A stretch of 64,000 nucleotides of DNA from an uncultured Alphaproteobacteria bacterium (GCA_943788635.1 CALSRA010000004.1:1-64000); one strand, 5' to 3'. Positions 1 to 8,547 are shown, numbered from the stretch's first letter. Notes: generated by a model not told the origin, from the sequence alone. A program made the numbers and translations.

Positions 1-312
1 CCAACTTATATTACTCAGAAACGCGCAGCAGCCCAAACGACGACACTTATGCCTGGAGAAGTTAAAGATATTGAGGGGAAGATTGTACTGATCGAAAGCG
101 CTGACCCCGGATTTGATTGGATATTTTCACATGCATTGACGGGGCTGGTTACAAAGTATGGCGGCGCAAACTCACATATGGCCATTCGCTGCGCGGAATT
201 TGGGCTTCCCGCCGCTATTGGTTGCGGTGAACGGCTTTTCGATCTTCTTTCCAAAGGCCGCGTCATCGAAATGGATTGCGCGACCGGCACGATCCGCGCG
301 ACTGGCATATAA
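1..312 (+). CDS. C-terminal end of a PEP-synthase-like L-glutamine kinase (Cj1418 type), partial
   Basis: The reading frame is open from the first base, so only the last ~103 residues are present. They form the swivelling phosphohistidine domain of PEP-utilising enzymes: GGANSHMAIRCAEFGLPA contains the Gly-Gly-x-x-Ser-His core with the phospho-accepting His. By itself this would be called PEP synthase-like. The next three genes match the other enzymes of the C. jejuni capsular phosphoramidate pathway, where the PEP-synthase-like Cj1418 phosphorylates the side-chain amide of L-glutamine using ATP. I therefore infer an L-glutamine kinase. The TAA stop shares its last base with the ATG of the next gene. 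The N-terminal ATP-grasp part lies outside the window, so the assignment rests on context. Confidence 0.7.
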   Translation, partial: PTYITQKRAAAQTTTLMPGEVKDIEGKIVLIESADPGFDWIFSHALTGLVTKYGGANSHMAIRCAEFGLPAAIGCGERLFDLLSKGRVIEMDCATGTIRATGI

Positions 313-992
313 TGCGCATTGCTCTTTCCATGCGTATAACCAACGCTATTGGCTACCATGAGCCTCGCGACTCCATCAGTCACGACTGGATCGAATGGAG
401 CAAAAGGATGGGTTACATTGCGTGCCCAATCCCCAATTCTCTTGATGATCCGGGGGCTTATATGAGCGCACTTAACATTAACGCCCTCGTCCTGACAGGC
501 GGAAACAACATTGTCCGGTCTGCGCATAAGAATGACGACACCGCACCGCAACGAGACAATACGGAATTCTCGCTCCTGGCGACGGCCATCGCAACCGGTG
601 TCCCTGTATTTGCGGTCTGTAGGGGGCTTCATGTCGTAAACAGTTATTTCGGGGGCGAGGTTATCGCGGATATTTCACATACGCCCGTCAACCATACCGC
701 TGTCGATCACACAGTGCATCTCTCGGCGCCATTTGCACGCATGGCGAACGAAAGTGAAATTCAGACGAACTCGTTCCATAACCAAGCCGTTGCGCTAGAT
801 GGCGTTGCCAAGGACCTATCCATCATAGCGACGAGCAAAGCAGACTCTCTCGCCGAAGGCCTGGTTCATCGGAAACTGCCAATTCTCGCAGTTCAATGGC
901 ATCCAGAACGTCCTAATCCCTCAGCGGTCTTTGACTCGATACTGTTCGATCGTTTGCTATCGGAAGGGCCGTTCTGGCAGAATACGTTGTAA
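312..992 (+). CDS. Class I glutamine amidotransferase-like gamma-glutamyl-CDP-amidate hydrolase (Cj1417 type)
   Basis: A ~226-residue protein of the peptidase C26 / gamma-glutamyl hydrolase fold. The nucleophile elbow VFAVCRGLH carries the catalytic Cys and the C-terminal QWHPER carries the catalytic His-Glu pair. The start is the ATG overlapping the upstream TAA (TAATG); a longer in-frame start at 276 would overlap the previous gene by 37 bases. In C. jejuni, Cj1417 of this family removes glutamate from gamma-glutamyl-CDP-amidate to leave cytidine diphosphoramidate. The neighbouring kinase and cytidylyltransferase homologues support that role here. Generic gamma-Glu-GABA hydrolases have the same fold, so sequence alone would not decide the substrate. 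Confidence 0.75.
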   Translation: MRIALSMRITNAIGYHEPRDSISHDWIEWSKRMGYIACPIPNSLDDPGAYMSALNINALVLTGGNNIVRSAHKNDDTAPQRDNTEFSLLATAIATGVPVFAVCRGLHVVNSYFGGEVIADISHTPVNHTAVDHTVHLSAPFARMANESEIQTNSFHNQAVALDGVAKDLSIIATSKADSLAEGLVHRKLPILAVQWHPERPNPSAVFDSILFDRLLSEGPFWQNTL

Positions 993-1133
993 TGGTTTCC
1001 GTGAAATACGCTGAACATTATACGATTAATCTGTCTGAAATTTCTGTATGGATGACCGTCACGCCGCTGACATTCTGGCAATCTCCAGAACCGCGCATGC
1101 CGAATATGGGCAGCATCGCTTAACTATATCGGG

Positions 1134-1162
1134 TTGCTGTCATAAAACCGCTTCCCTATATC
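1134..1162 (+). promoter_or_regulatory. Possible sigma70-type promoter upstream of the cytidylyltransferase gene
   Basis: TTGCTG and TATATC are separated by 17 bases in the 228-base gap before the gene at 1221, the only sizeable gap inside the phosphoramidate operon. A purine-rich GAGGAGAGGG lies 3' of it, about 15 bases before the start codon. The match is by eye only and unverified. Confidence 0.3.
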
Positions 1163-1220
1163 ACGCGTCGAAACGAGATCATCGCGCCTACGTTGCGAGG
1201 AGAGGGTAACTGGCATTTTT

Positions 1221-2024
1221 ATGAATAATCAAAACGAAGTAAAAGCTATTATCGTTGCAGCTGGGCGCGGTCAGCGCATGGAGCGCCTGACAGCTGACCG
1301 ACCAAAGTGCATGTTACCGTTTGCCGGACAACCATTAATCGAGTGGCAACTCCAAGCATTAAGAGCTGCAGGGATACAGGATATTACGATTGTAGATGGT
1401 TATCTTCCCTCTCGGATCTCTGCTGATGGTGTAAACTTCGTGACAAATTCCGATTGGGCAAACACGAATATGGTGTACAGCCTGATGTGCGCAAGTGATT
1501 TTTTCCTTTCTGGCACACGAGTCATGGTCGCCTATAGCGATATTATTTATGAATCTAGACTTGTGTCCGCACTCATGGAGAGCCGACATCCTGTCGCCAC
1601 TGTCGTAGATCGAAAATGGCTGGATATTTGGAGCAAGCGCTTCGACAACCCGTTAGACGATGCTGAAACTTTGCAGCTGTCGGATGAAGGCACAATCACC
1701 GACATTGGAAACAAGCCCAATAGCCTAAGCGAAATTGAAGGGCAATTTATCGGTTTAACCTGTTTTTCAGCTGAAGGTGCGGCTCAATTTGCGGAAACCT
1801 ATCAGTCAATTGACCAATGGGAAGATGGCAAAGTACCCCGCAGCTGCTATTTCACCGACGTTTTACGCGCACTGCTTAAACGCAACTTTTGCATTGATGC
1901 CGTGGTAACGGACAGTGGCTGGATTGAATTTGACACAGAAAGTGATATGAACTTGTATCAGAAGTTGGAACGTGATGGTGAGTTGACTCGTTTCTGGTCA
2001 GTCGATGGCGTGGCTAAAACATGA
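1221..2024 (+). CDS. Nucleotidyltransferase, probable CTP:phosphoglutamine cytidylyltransferase (Cj1416 type)
   Basis: A 267-residue single-domain sugar-phosphate nucleotidyltransferase. The N-terminal AIIVAAGRGQRMERLTADRP is the family signature (G-x-G-x-R followed by a conserved Lys in RPKCMLPF), and YSDIIYE near residue 110 fits the metal-binding Asp region. In C. jejuni Cj1416 couples CTP to L-glutamine phosphate. The gene sits between the amidotransferase-like and APS-kinase-like partners in the same arrangement, so I assign that role rather than a hexose-1-phosphate substrate. Its stop overlaps the next ATG by four bases (ATGA), implying translational coupling. Composition is AT-rich compared with genes beyond 20 kb. 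Confidence 0.75.
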   Translation: MNNQNEVKAIIVAAGRGQRMERLTADRPKCMLPFAGQPLIEWQLQALRAAGIQDITIVDGYLPSRISADGVNFVTNSDWANTNMVYSLMCASDFFLSGTRVMVAYSDIIYESRLVSALMESRHPVATVVDRKWLDIWSKRFDNPLDDAETLQLSDEGTITDIGNKPNSLSEIEGQFIGLTCFSAEGAAQFAETYQSIDQWEDGKVPRSCYFTDVLRALLKRNFCIDAVVTDSGWIEFDTESDMNLYQKLERDGELTRFWSVDGVAKT

Positions 2025-2545
2025 TTATCTGGTTGATAGGCCTTTCGGGTGCTGGCAAGTCTACAATCGCAAACCTGCTTTACAATGATCTGAAGCTCCG
2101 GCACTCCAATCTCGTCTACCTAGATGGAGATAACCTTCGTGACGTTTGGGGTGATCAACTTGGGCATACGGTTGATGCCAGGAATAAAAATGCTCACCGG
2201 ATTTCCCATCTCTGCCAACTGATGGACCAGCAAGAAATCCATGCCATCGCTGCTGTACTATCCATATTTCCAGACTGGCAGCGCTGGAACCGGGAAAATT
2301 TTCGAAGCTATTTTGAGATTTTTCTTGATACGCCAATGGATGTTTTAAAAGCCCGTGATAGTAAGGGCCTGTATGCAAGTGCGGCCAGAGGCAAGACCGA
2401 CAACGTCGTTGGCGTTGACATCCCTTTTCCAAGGCCCGCAAACGCCGACCTTACAATCTCCGGTGATGCCGTCATGGAGAAACCTAGTGTAATTGCGGAA
2501 CGAATTTTGCGTGTTCTTCCGCATCCACTGAAAACCCTAACATGA
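2021..2545 (+). CDS. APS-kinase-like protein, probable cytidine diphosphoramidate kinase (Cj1415 type)
   Basis: A 174-residue P-loop kinase beginning MIIWLIGLSGAGKST, with Walker A GLSGAGKS at residues ~7-14 and the APS-kinase-like YLDGDNLRDVWG segment at ~35. APS kinases normally act in sulfate activation, but no ATP sulfurylase gene is nearby. In the C. jejuni capsule cluster the homologous Cj1415 phosphorylates cytidine diphosphoramidate at the 3' position, by analogy with PAPS formation. Placement directly after the cytidylyltransferase (ATGA overlap) and before an SGNH-like gene (ATGA overlap) supports that function. A true sulfate-activating role is the main alternative. Confidence 0.72.
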   Translation: MIIWLIGLSGAGKSTIANLLYNDLKLRHSNLVYLDGDNLRDVWGDQLGHTVDARNKNAHRISHLCQLMDQQEIHAIAAVLSIFPDWQRWNRENFRSYFEIFLDTPMDVLKARDSKGLYASAARGKTDNVVGVDIPFPRPANADLTISGDAVMEKPSVIAERILRVLPHPLKTLT

Positions 2546-3804
2546 CAGCGGCTGGATGGATTATCGCTATCTTGGTGACTCTTGCGATACTGGAGCATAC
2601 CTGTTGGCTGCTCCTACGGCATTTCAGATCCAAGTTTCAGTGGCTAATTATGCCGGCTGATACGGCTCCAAAGATCAACGAAGCATTAATCCAAAAATAT
2701 TTAAGTGGAAGTTTCGATGCTGAACTCGGCTGGCTTCGCCCCCCTGGTTCGCAAGGTCAGGACAAGACACAAAATGGCCCAGTCTCGTTTGCGATAGACC
2801 CTCACGGCGCCAGACACAATCCAGTACAGAAAGGATCCTCATCGCAAATTGCCGTATTTGGCGATTCCTATGCGTTCTGCCGTCTCGTCAATGACAAAGA
2901 CACATGGCCCTGTCAACTCAGCCAACTTCTCGGCAATAATATTCGTAACTTCGGAGTTGGCAATTATGGGTTGGATCAGGCCTGCCTGCGAATGAACCGG
3001 GAATTGGAAAAAAATTCCACCCAAATTGCGGTGATGTGCATCGTTCCAGAATCGATGGCGAGAATTCATTCATACTGGAAGCATTATTTCGAATATGGAA
3101 ATATCCTGTCATTTAAGCCGCGGTACACCGTCGAGAATGATAGTCTCGTATACCATCCACAGGCCGTTAAATCCGCGGAGGATTTCCGAAACTACCGAGA
3201 GAACCTCGAGACTATCCAGCATCTCGACGAATTCTTTCACAATAAATTTCTCCCTGACCTTATAGCATTCCCTGTTACCTGGCACCTTTTAAGGCGTTGG
3301 AATCGTCACATCCCAATCCTTTGGCACCTGGCATACGGTGCAATGACAAACAATCGTGAAACTGCCAGAAAGAAAGCTTTCAACGTGGTCATTCGAAACA
3401 ATGCAAAGGCAACAGCAAAGCTCTATTCAAGCGAACCATCTAAAAAACTGTTTTCGGCTCTCGTAAATCATTTTTCTAAAACAGCACACAATTTTGGTGC
3501 AGTACCAATTCTGGTAATAGTACCTCAGCCAATCGACCTGGAACGGCAGGAAAATGGATTCGATGACTACAGGGAATTCATGAATCAAATCTCCAGTAAT
3601 GTTCATTTGATTGATTTAACGGAAACTTTTCTAAAACAAAAGGAACCTGGACACCTTTATATTGAAGGGCCTTTAGGCCCTCATGTGAGCACTTATGGAA
3701 ACCAGGTTATCGCAGAAAGTTTGGCCAAAATTTTACAGCCTCTCCTACGCGGTCAGAAAGACAATCTAAACAAATCGCACGAGGGATATAATTCATGCGC
3801 GTAA
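2542..3804 (+). CDS. Membrane-anchored SGNH-hydrolase-like protein
   Basis: A 420-residue protein with one hydrophobic N-terminal segment (residues ~4-25), followed by an SGNH-like domain: IAVFGDSYAF around residue 107 (block I Ser), NFGVGNYGLDQ (block II Gly) and a C-terminal GPHVSTYGNQVIAE where the usual Asp-x-x-His block V appears with Gly-Pro-His. Such proteins often add or remove acyl groups on glycans. It overlaps the APS-kinase-like gene by four bases and the methyltransferase gene by ten, so it belongs to the phosphoramidate operon. Its role is unknown. It could be an acetyl or phosphoramidate transferase on the periplasmic face, but nothing in the sequence proves it. Confidence 0.55.
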   Translation: MTAAGWIIAILVTLAILEHTCWLLLRHFRSKFQWLIMPADTAPKINEALIQKYLSGSFDAELGWLRPPGSQGQDKTQNGPVSFAIDPHGARHNPVQKGSSSQIAVFGDSYAFCRLVNDKDTWPCQLSQLLGNNIRNFGVGNYGLDQACLRMNRELEKNSTQIAVMCIVPESMARIHSYWKHYFEYGNILSFKPRYTVENDSLVYHPQAVKSAEDFRNYRENLETIQHLDEFFHNKFLPDLIAFPVTWHLLRRWNRHIPILWHLAYGAMTNNRETARKKAFNVVIRNNAKATAKLYSSEPSKKLFSALVNHFSKTAHNFGAVPILVIVPQPIDLERQENGFDDYREFMNQISSNVHLIDLTETFLKQKEPGHLYIEGPLGPHVSTYGNQVIAESLAKILQPLLRGQKDNLNKSHEGYNSCA

Positions 3805-4577
3805 CCTATCGCGGACACGGTGGTAGCGATGCCTATTGGGGGAAACGCTGGGCCCAAATTCCTGCGGACGATGGGCAACTCAACCTTCAGCGCTACCCGG
3901 GAAAATTTGCAGAACGCGTCATGCAAGAAGTGAGTGGGGAGGTTCTTGAGGCCGGCTGCGGCGCAGGACGTGTATTACTGCACTATCACAGACTCCGCCG
4001 CCCGATAACAGGTATCGATTTTATTGGCACCGCAATTGAAAAAATCCAACGGCTTGATCCGTCAGTAAATGCACGTCAAGCAGACATCACCCAACTTCCT
4101 TTTGAAGACCAACAATTTCAGGGTGTCCTCGCATTCGGTCTATACCACAGCTTGGAGTCTGGTATAGAGAAGGCTTTTCAGGAAACAAGACGAGTCATGC
4201 AACCGGATGGAATCCTATGCGCGAGCGTTCGCATGGACAATATTCAGAACCGACTTAACGACTGGCTAGCGGACAAAAATGCCCCCCCCGGCACGGAAAA
4301 ATTTTTCCATAAAGCAAACTTTACACCACGCGAATTTCGTGCCCTGCTTCGCAACGCAGGCTTCGAAACAACAAAGGTTGAATTCGTAGAAAACATGCCT
4401 CTACTGTACAAATTTAAAATATTTAGACACAGAGCGCACAAAGTATTTGACGAGCACCGTGCGAGAGGCGAAGGGTATCAGCTTTCGTGGTTTGGCAACC
4501 TTCTACAAAAGTCACTAATCTCGGTTTTCCCGCAATCTTTTTGCAACATCATGGTTGCAACTGCGCGCGCTATTTAG
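3795..4577 (+). CDS. Class I SAM-dependent methyltransferase
   Basis: A 260-residue Rossmann methyltransferase: motif I VLEAGCGAGRVLLHY at residues ~50-64, the acidic ITGIDFIG motif II region, and LAFGLYHSLE as motif IV. It starts ten bases inside the preceding gene. C. jejuni phosphoramidate clusters also encode methyltransferases (Cj1419, Cj1420), and the mature modification there is O-methyl phosphoramidate. This enzyme is therefore a good candidate for the O-methylation step. It could equally methylate a sugar; the family alone does not define the substrate. Confidence 0.6.
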   Translation: MRVTYRGHGGSDAYWGKRWAQIPADDGQLNLQRYPGKFAERVMQEVSGEVLEAGCGAGRVLLHYHRLRRPITGIDFIGTAIEKIQRLDPSVNARQADITQLPFEDQQFQGVLAFGLYHSLESGIEKAFQETRRVMQPDGILCASVRMDNIQNRLNDWLADKNAPPGTEKFFHKANFTPREFRALLRNAGFETTKVEFVENMPLLYKFKIFRHRAHKVFDEHRARGEGYQLSWFGNLLQKSLISVFPQSFCNIMVATARAI

Positions 4578-4583
4578 ATTCAC

Positions 4584-5372
4584 ATGAAATCTAGAAAAAT
4601 CACAGTTGCAGAGGTCCGCGCTTCGATTAATTCGAGCGTAAAAATGAATTTCGTTGTGCGCTGGTTCGGTCGTCCATTGGCTAACCTAATGACGCCGATG
4701 TTTTATAATTCCGGTTGGACAGCTGACTCAGTAACATACTTCCGTACACTTATCGCCGGATTCGCATTTGTAATCTTAATGGCGCCAAGTTACTGGTTGG
4801 CCATTTTTTCGGCGTTACTTTTCTATCTGTGTTTCATACTTGATTGCGTCGATGGAAACCTGGCGCGGCTACGTCAATCTGTCACGTTTTGGGGGAAATT
4901 TATTGATGGTCTAGCTGACTTTTTATTCATTTTAGGTGCCCCATTTGCAGTCGGCATAAGTTTAGCCATAACCGGTGAGGAAGACATTTGGCTCATGGCC
5001 GGTGCCGCAATTTCTATTGCATCACTCACAAGTCAAATGGTCCGCAACAGACTAAGCTTCATGCGCGAATGGATGGTTAGTCAATCGGGGCCAATAAACG
5101 AACAAGTTATTCAACGCACTGCGTCTACTCGAGCACTGCAATCTTTCATAGCGGAAATATATGTAACCGGCACATTTTTTGCGCCACTACTTCTCATGAT
5201 GCCCGATTTTGGACGAAAGGCATACATTCTTCTCTTGCTATTGGTTCAGCTTATACCGGAAATTTTATGGACTGCTTGTACCATTCGCGAAGCTGGAATG
5301 GTTTTGGACAGACCACGGCGCAGCATCCACGCTGCAGTACCCAACGACACGCCCCTTCCAGATGCCGAATGA
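4584..5372 (+). CDS. CDP-alcohol phosphotransferase family integral membrane protein
   Basis: A 262-residue protein with several hydrophobic segments and the complete family signature D-G-x2-A-R-x8-G-x3-D-x3-D, seen from DGNLAR through GKFIDGLAD at residues ~90-112. Family members use a divalent metal bound by these Asp residues to move a phospho-group from a CDP-linked donor to an alcohol, releasing CMP. It is the last gene of the phosphoramidate operon, six bases after the methyltransferase. The expected pathway product is a CDP-linked phosphoramidate. This enzyme could use it as donor, or could make an ordinary phospholipid or polyol-phosphate linkage. The first possibility is my inference. 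Confidence 0.7.
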   Translation: MKSRKITVAEVRASINSSVKMNFVVRWFGRPLANLMTPMFYNSGWTADSVTYFRTLIAGFAFVILMAPSYWLAIFSALLFYLCFILDCVDGNLARLRQSVTFWGKFIDGLADFLFILGAPFAVGISLAITGEEDIWLMAGAAISIASLTSQMVRNRLSFMREWMVSQSGPINEQVIQRTASTRALQSFIAEIYVTGTFFAPLLLMMPDFGRKAYILLLLLVQLIPEILWTACTIREAGMVLDRPRRSIHAAVPNDTPLPDAE

Positions 5373-5439
5373 CCTTGAGATGCATGTCTTCAAAAGACAC
5401 CAAGCTTCGTCTCCAGCGCCATAGACGGCTACCTTGACA

Positions 5440-5470
5440 ACATCGTTCATATGATGAACGATGTCTTTTG
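5440..5470 (+). terminator. Likely rho-independent terminator of the phosphoramidate operon
   Basis: A perfect 11-bp stem (5440-5450 with 5454-5464) closes a three-base loop and is followed by a T-rich CTTTTGTT. It lies ~70 bases after the CDP-alcohol phosphotransferase stop and before the next gene at 5593. The stem is AT-rich, so strength is uncertain. Confidence 0.55.
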
Positions 5471-5592
5471 TTAACGACTGATGGCGCTCAGAAGTGAGCT
5501 TTCCCGAGCTGGATGAAATCGATTCACCCAGACTGCGGTAGCATGGCCATTTATAGTGGTCCTAACTTAGCAAATTACAAAAAAAGATAATT

Positions 5593-7074
5593 ATGAACGG
5601 CACTTTTACGAATATTGCGCTTGTAGCGCGATCGGAGTCTCGCTTCTTTATGCTGGCACTTGCCAGAACATTGAAGAATCGGTTCGACAGCCAAATTCAT
5701 CTCTATTGTGGCGGACCGCAAGAAGTCCAATTCTACAATAAGGAAAATTTGGACGGCCTGTTTGCCTCCATAAATAATGGCAGCACTTTACTGTCGAGGG
5801 TCTACGACCAAGGGCTAGACGAGGCAGCCGTCCTTACCAAAGCGCGCGCGTTTGAGAAAAAAATCGGGAAAACGATCAATACGTTAGCTGTTCCTGACCG
5901 GCATATGGGCCGCGGCTACTCGCTTGGGGGCTTCCATCATCCTCGCTCCCGATATTCAGAGAATGTGGACTACATCCACATGGTTCACGCGTTTAACGAA
6001 ACACTCGATTTCTGGGATCGGGAGTTTTCAGAAAAATCCATCACGTTGATTTTGAACGGCGGCCGAGAAGCAGCCAACATTGCCCGCGCACATGGCATTC
6101 CCTATCGCATAATGGTCGGATCCCGTTACAAGAACCTGCACAACTGGGCGCATAATGAATTTTACGAAAATCCGGAATTCGAAGAGACATTTCACCTAAT
6201 TGAGGAATCCGCCTTGACGATGGATGCTCCCTATTATGCGCACCAAGCAGTCAGGACCGGCTACTACAAAAAATTTCGCTTTACCAGCCTTTTGAGTAAT
6301 TGGGTTCTAACGACAGCCCGGCACGCTTGGTGGAATATTCGCAGATACGAAAAAGCCAAAGGGTATTATTACCTTGAAAATATGAAATATTTTTACCGGT
6401 ATTGGCGCGAATACAAAAGACTCTGCCGCTTGGCCACGGTCACGCTTGATGACCTCTCTGGAAAAAAATTCGTGTTTTTCCCCCTGCACATTGAGCCGGA
6501 AACGGCGCTGCACGGGTTGTCACCAGAGTACTTCTATCAAATGGCGTTGATCGCAGCCGTGTCACGTGACCTTCCCGCCGGCACGTTTCTTGCCGTAAAG
6601 GAGGCCTATGGAGCGGTCGGACGACGACCGGATAATTTCTATCAACAGATTAGCGATCTGAAGAATGTCGTATTCATGGACACTTGGGAAATCGGCTTCG
6701 ACTGCGCACGCAAGGCCGATGCTGTCATCACAATTTGCGGAACAGCGGGTATGGAAGGCGCCGTATCAGGAACGCCCGTCATCTCGTTCGGCCAGCACAA
6801 TATATACAATTTCCTCACTGCAGTGACCGTCATAAACGATGAACGAAATCTGGCCGAGCACCTGCGCAGCGCACTAGACGATGGCATTGAAAAAGACAAA
6901 GCAATCGCAGACGGCAAACGGTTCTTGGAAGCCATCGTCGCAAATTCTTTTGATTTGGGAAAATACGACTATATCGACCTCCACAATTTTAAATCTGAGG
7001 CTGTTCAGGACGCCTGCGACGCCTTAGCAAGGAGTCTCGCCAATCGTCCTGAAGCACAAAGGGCAATGGCCTGA
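5593..7074 (+). CDS. Capsule/surface-carbohydrate glycosyltransferase-like protein
   Basis: A 493-residue soluble protein. The C-terminal third reads as a GT-B-like nucleotide-sugar half: DAVITICGTAGMEGAVSGTP followed by VISFGQHNIYN, the pattern seen in capsule-synthesis (KpsS/LipB-related) and surface carbohydrate proteins, where a Gly/Ser-rich loop and a Glu precede a conserved Gly-Thr-Pro. The N-terminal half is not recognisable to me. It stands alone between two gaps, is AT-rich like the preceding operon, and has no strong Shine-Dalgarno sequence before the ATG. A role in transferring a sugar during capsule or flagellin glycan assembly is inferred. Confidence 0.55.
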   Translation: MNGTFTNIALVARSESRFFMLALARTLKNRFDSQIHLYCGGPQEVQFYNKENLDGLFASINNGSTLLSRVYDQGLDEAAVLTKARAFEKKIGKTINTLAVPDRHMGRGYSLGGFHHPRSRYSENVDYIHMVHAFNETLDFWDREFSEKSITLILNGGREAANIARAHGIPYRIMVGSRYKNLHNWAHNEFYENPEFEETFHLIEESALTMDAPYYAHQAVRTGYYKKFRFTSLLSNWVLTTARHAWWNIRRYEKAKGYYYLENMKYFYRYWREYKRLCRLATVTLDDLSGKKFVFFPLHIEPETALHGLSPEYFYQMALIAAVSRDLPAGTFLAVKEAYGAVGRRPDNFYQQISDLKNVVFMDTWEIGFDCARKADAVITICGTAGMEGAVSGTPVISFGQHNIYNFLTAVTVINDERNLAEHLRSALDDGIEKDKAIADGKRFLEAIVANSFDLGKYDYIDLHNFKSEAVQDACDALARSLANRPEAQRAMA

Positions 7075-7419
7075 TTTCGCTAAAAAGTGACTAGGTTACT
7101 TTCAAAAACAAAGTATTACGAAGGCCACAAATTCCCGATTAATGCGGTACGACTGAATGATTGCGTCTCCATCAAGATGGAACGCCTCTGCGCCGCTACT
7201 GCCTATCAACAATTACCGCCGACTAGAGCACTACCGTACTGCCCTTGCCGCCGTAAAATACGGCACTAGGCAACCCAATTTTTTGGCTCTCGTCGGGATA
7301 AAGCTTTTACCGGACCTGCTTTGGATATTTTCCTGTATGAACAATTTCCATGCGATTTTGCTGCCCCGCATTCATATAGCCATTTTTGCAGAAGATAACA
7401 GCAAGGCGGAAAGCCCGAA
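7075..7419. other. 345-base gap without a supported gene
   Basis: Short open frames here lack family resemblance and ribosome-binding sites. A small inverted repeat (GCCGTA at 7250-7255 with TACGGC at 7259-7264) has no T-run after it. The promoter of the legionaminic module presumably lies in this stretch, but I see no convincing -35/-10 pair. Confidence 0.4.
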
Positions 7420-8547
7420 ATGGATATGATCCCTCTTGCAATACCGGACCTGCGTGGTCGCGAAAGCGAATATCTGAAGAATTGCGTCGATGACAACTGG
7501 GTATCGTCAGCCGGCCCCTATGTAACCGAGTTCGAAGAACGGATCGCAGAACGGACCGGGCGCAAACATGCGGTGGCCATGGTGAACGGCACGACCGCCC
7601 TGCAGCTTGCCCTTGAAGTCGCCGGTGTCAGACCTGGCGACGCAGTTATTATTCCAGATTGGACATTCGCTGCCACGGCGAATGCCGTCATTCATGCCGG
7701 GGCCATTCCGGTTTTCGTCGATGTGACATGGGAAAGCTGGACCCTGGACCCGGATCTCGCCGCCGCTGCACTATCCAACCTTTCAGATACGAAGATAGCG
7801 GCGATTGTCGCAGTTCACTCGCTTGGCCACCCCGCCGACATCGATGCGCTGAATGAAGTTTCAACAGCCCGCAAAATTCCCCTGATCGAAGATGCTGCCG
7901 GCGCCATCGGCAGCATCTACAAGGGCCGGCCGGCCGCGGGACTCGCAGACCTGGCAACGTTGAGTTTCAACGGCAACAAGCTTATCACGGCCGGCGGCGG
8001 CGGCGTGATCCTGACAGACGACCAGCAGCAAGCTGCGCGAGCACGCCATTTGAGCAGCCAGGCACGGGTTGGCTCGCGCTATCAGCATGACGCTATCGGC
8101 TACAATTACAGAATGACAAACGTGAACGCCGCGATCGGCCTTGCACAAGTCGAGCGGCTCGACGAAATGATCGCCATCAAACGCGCCATTGCATCACGAT
8201 ACGATACCGCCCTGTCCGGCCGCGCTGACATCCATCCAATGCCGCGCTGCGAATGGGCGACGATCAATGGCTGGTTATATTCTGTTCTTTGTGGCTCCAT
8301 TAGCGATGCTGAAAACCTGATCCAGCATATGCAGGACAACAAAATCCAGGCCCGGAGTTTCTGGGAATCGCTTTCGGCGCAACCACCGTACGCCGCCTAT
8401 CCCAAATTTCTTTCCGACGTTTCTCAATCGCTCTCCGGTCGGGTTGTATCGTTACCCTGCAGCAGTAATCTTGATGCTGATCAGCAGACCCGTGTGCTGG
8501 ACGCCCTGTCCAACTGGCAGGGGCAACAGCCGGTGAGATCTGCTTGA
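7420..8547 (+). CDS. legC: LegC-type UDP-4-keto sugar aminotransferase (DegT/DnrJ family)
   Basis: A 375-residue PLP enzyme. The opening IPLAIPDLRGRESEYL, then WVSSAGPYVTEFE, is the hallmark of the LegC/PglE-like subgroup. NGTTALQLAL is the PLP-phosphate loop, EDAAGAIGS holds the cofactor-contacting Asp, and the Schiff-base Lys is in SFNGNKLITAGGG. LegC aminates C4 of the 4-keto intermediate made by a LegB dehydratase. The downstream NeuD-type acetyltransferase, NeuB-type synthase and NeuC-type epimerase complete the pathway order. No LegB lies beside it; the only dehydratase in the window is the PseB at 20.4 kb. The stop overlaps the next start (TTGA). Confidence 0.75.
   Translation: MDMIPLAIPDLRGRESEYLKNCVDDNWVSSAGPYVTEFEERIAERTGRKHAVAMVNGTTALQLALEVAGVRPGDAVIIPDWTFAATANAVIHAGAIPVFVDVTWESWTLDPDLAAAALSNLSDTKIAAIVAVHSLGHPADIDALNEVSTARKIPLIEDAAGAIGSIYKGRPAAGLADLATLSFNGNKLITAGGGGVILTDDQQQAARARHLSSQARVGSRYQHDAIGYNYRMTNVNAAIGLAQVERLDEMIAIKRAIASRYDTALSGRADIHPMPRCEWATINGWLYSVLCGSISDAENLIQHMQDNKIQARSFWESLSAQPPYAAYPKFLSDVSQSLSGRVVSLPCSSNLDADQQTRVLDALSNWQGQQPVRSA

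Noticed and set aside
1-312. Calling the first gene a PEP synthase for gluconeogenesis
   Set aside because: The neighbours are those of the C. jejuni phosphoramidate pathway and the glutamine kinase there is PEP-synthase-like; the N-terminus is missing, so kinase is preferred but not proven.
7087-7429. Small open frames between the capsule glycosyltransferase and LegC genes
   Set aside because: No motif, ribosome-binding site or codon bias like the neighbours.
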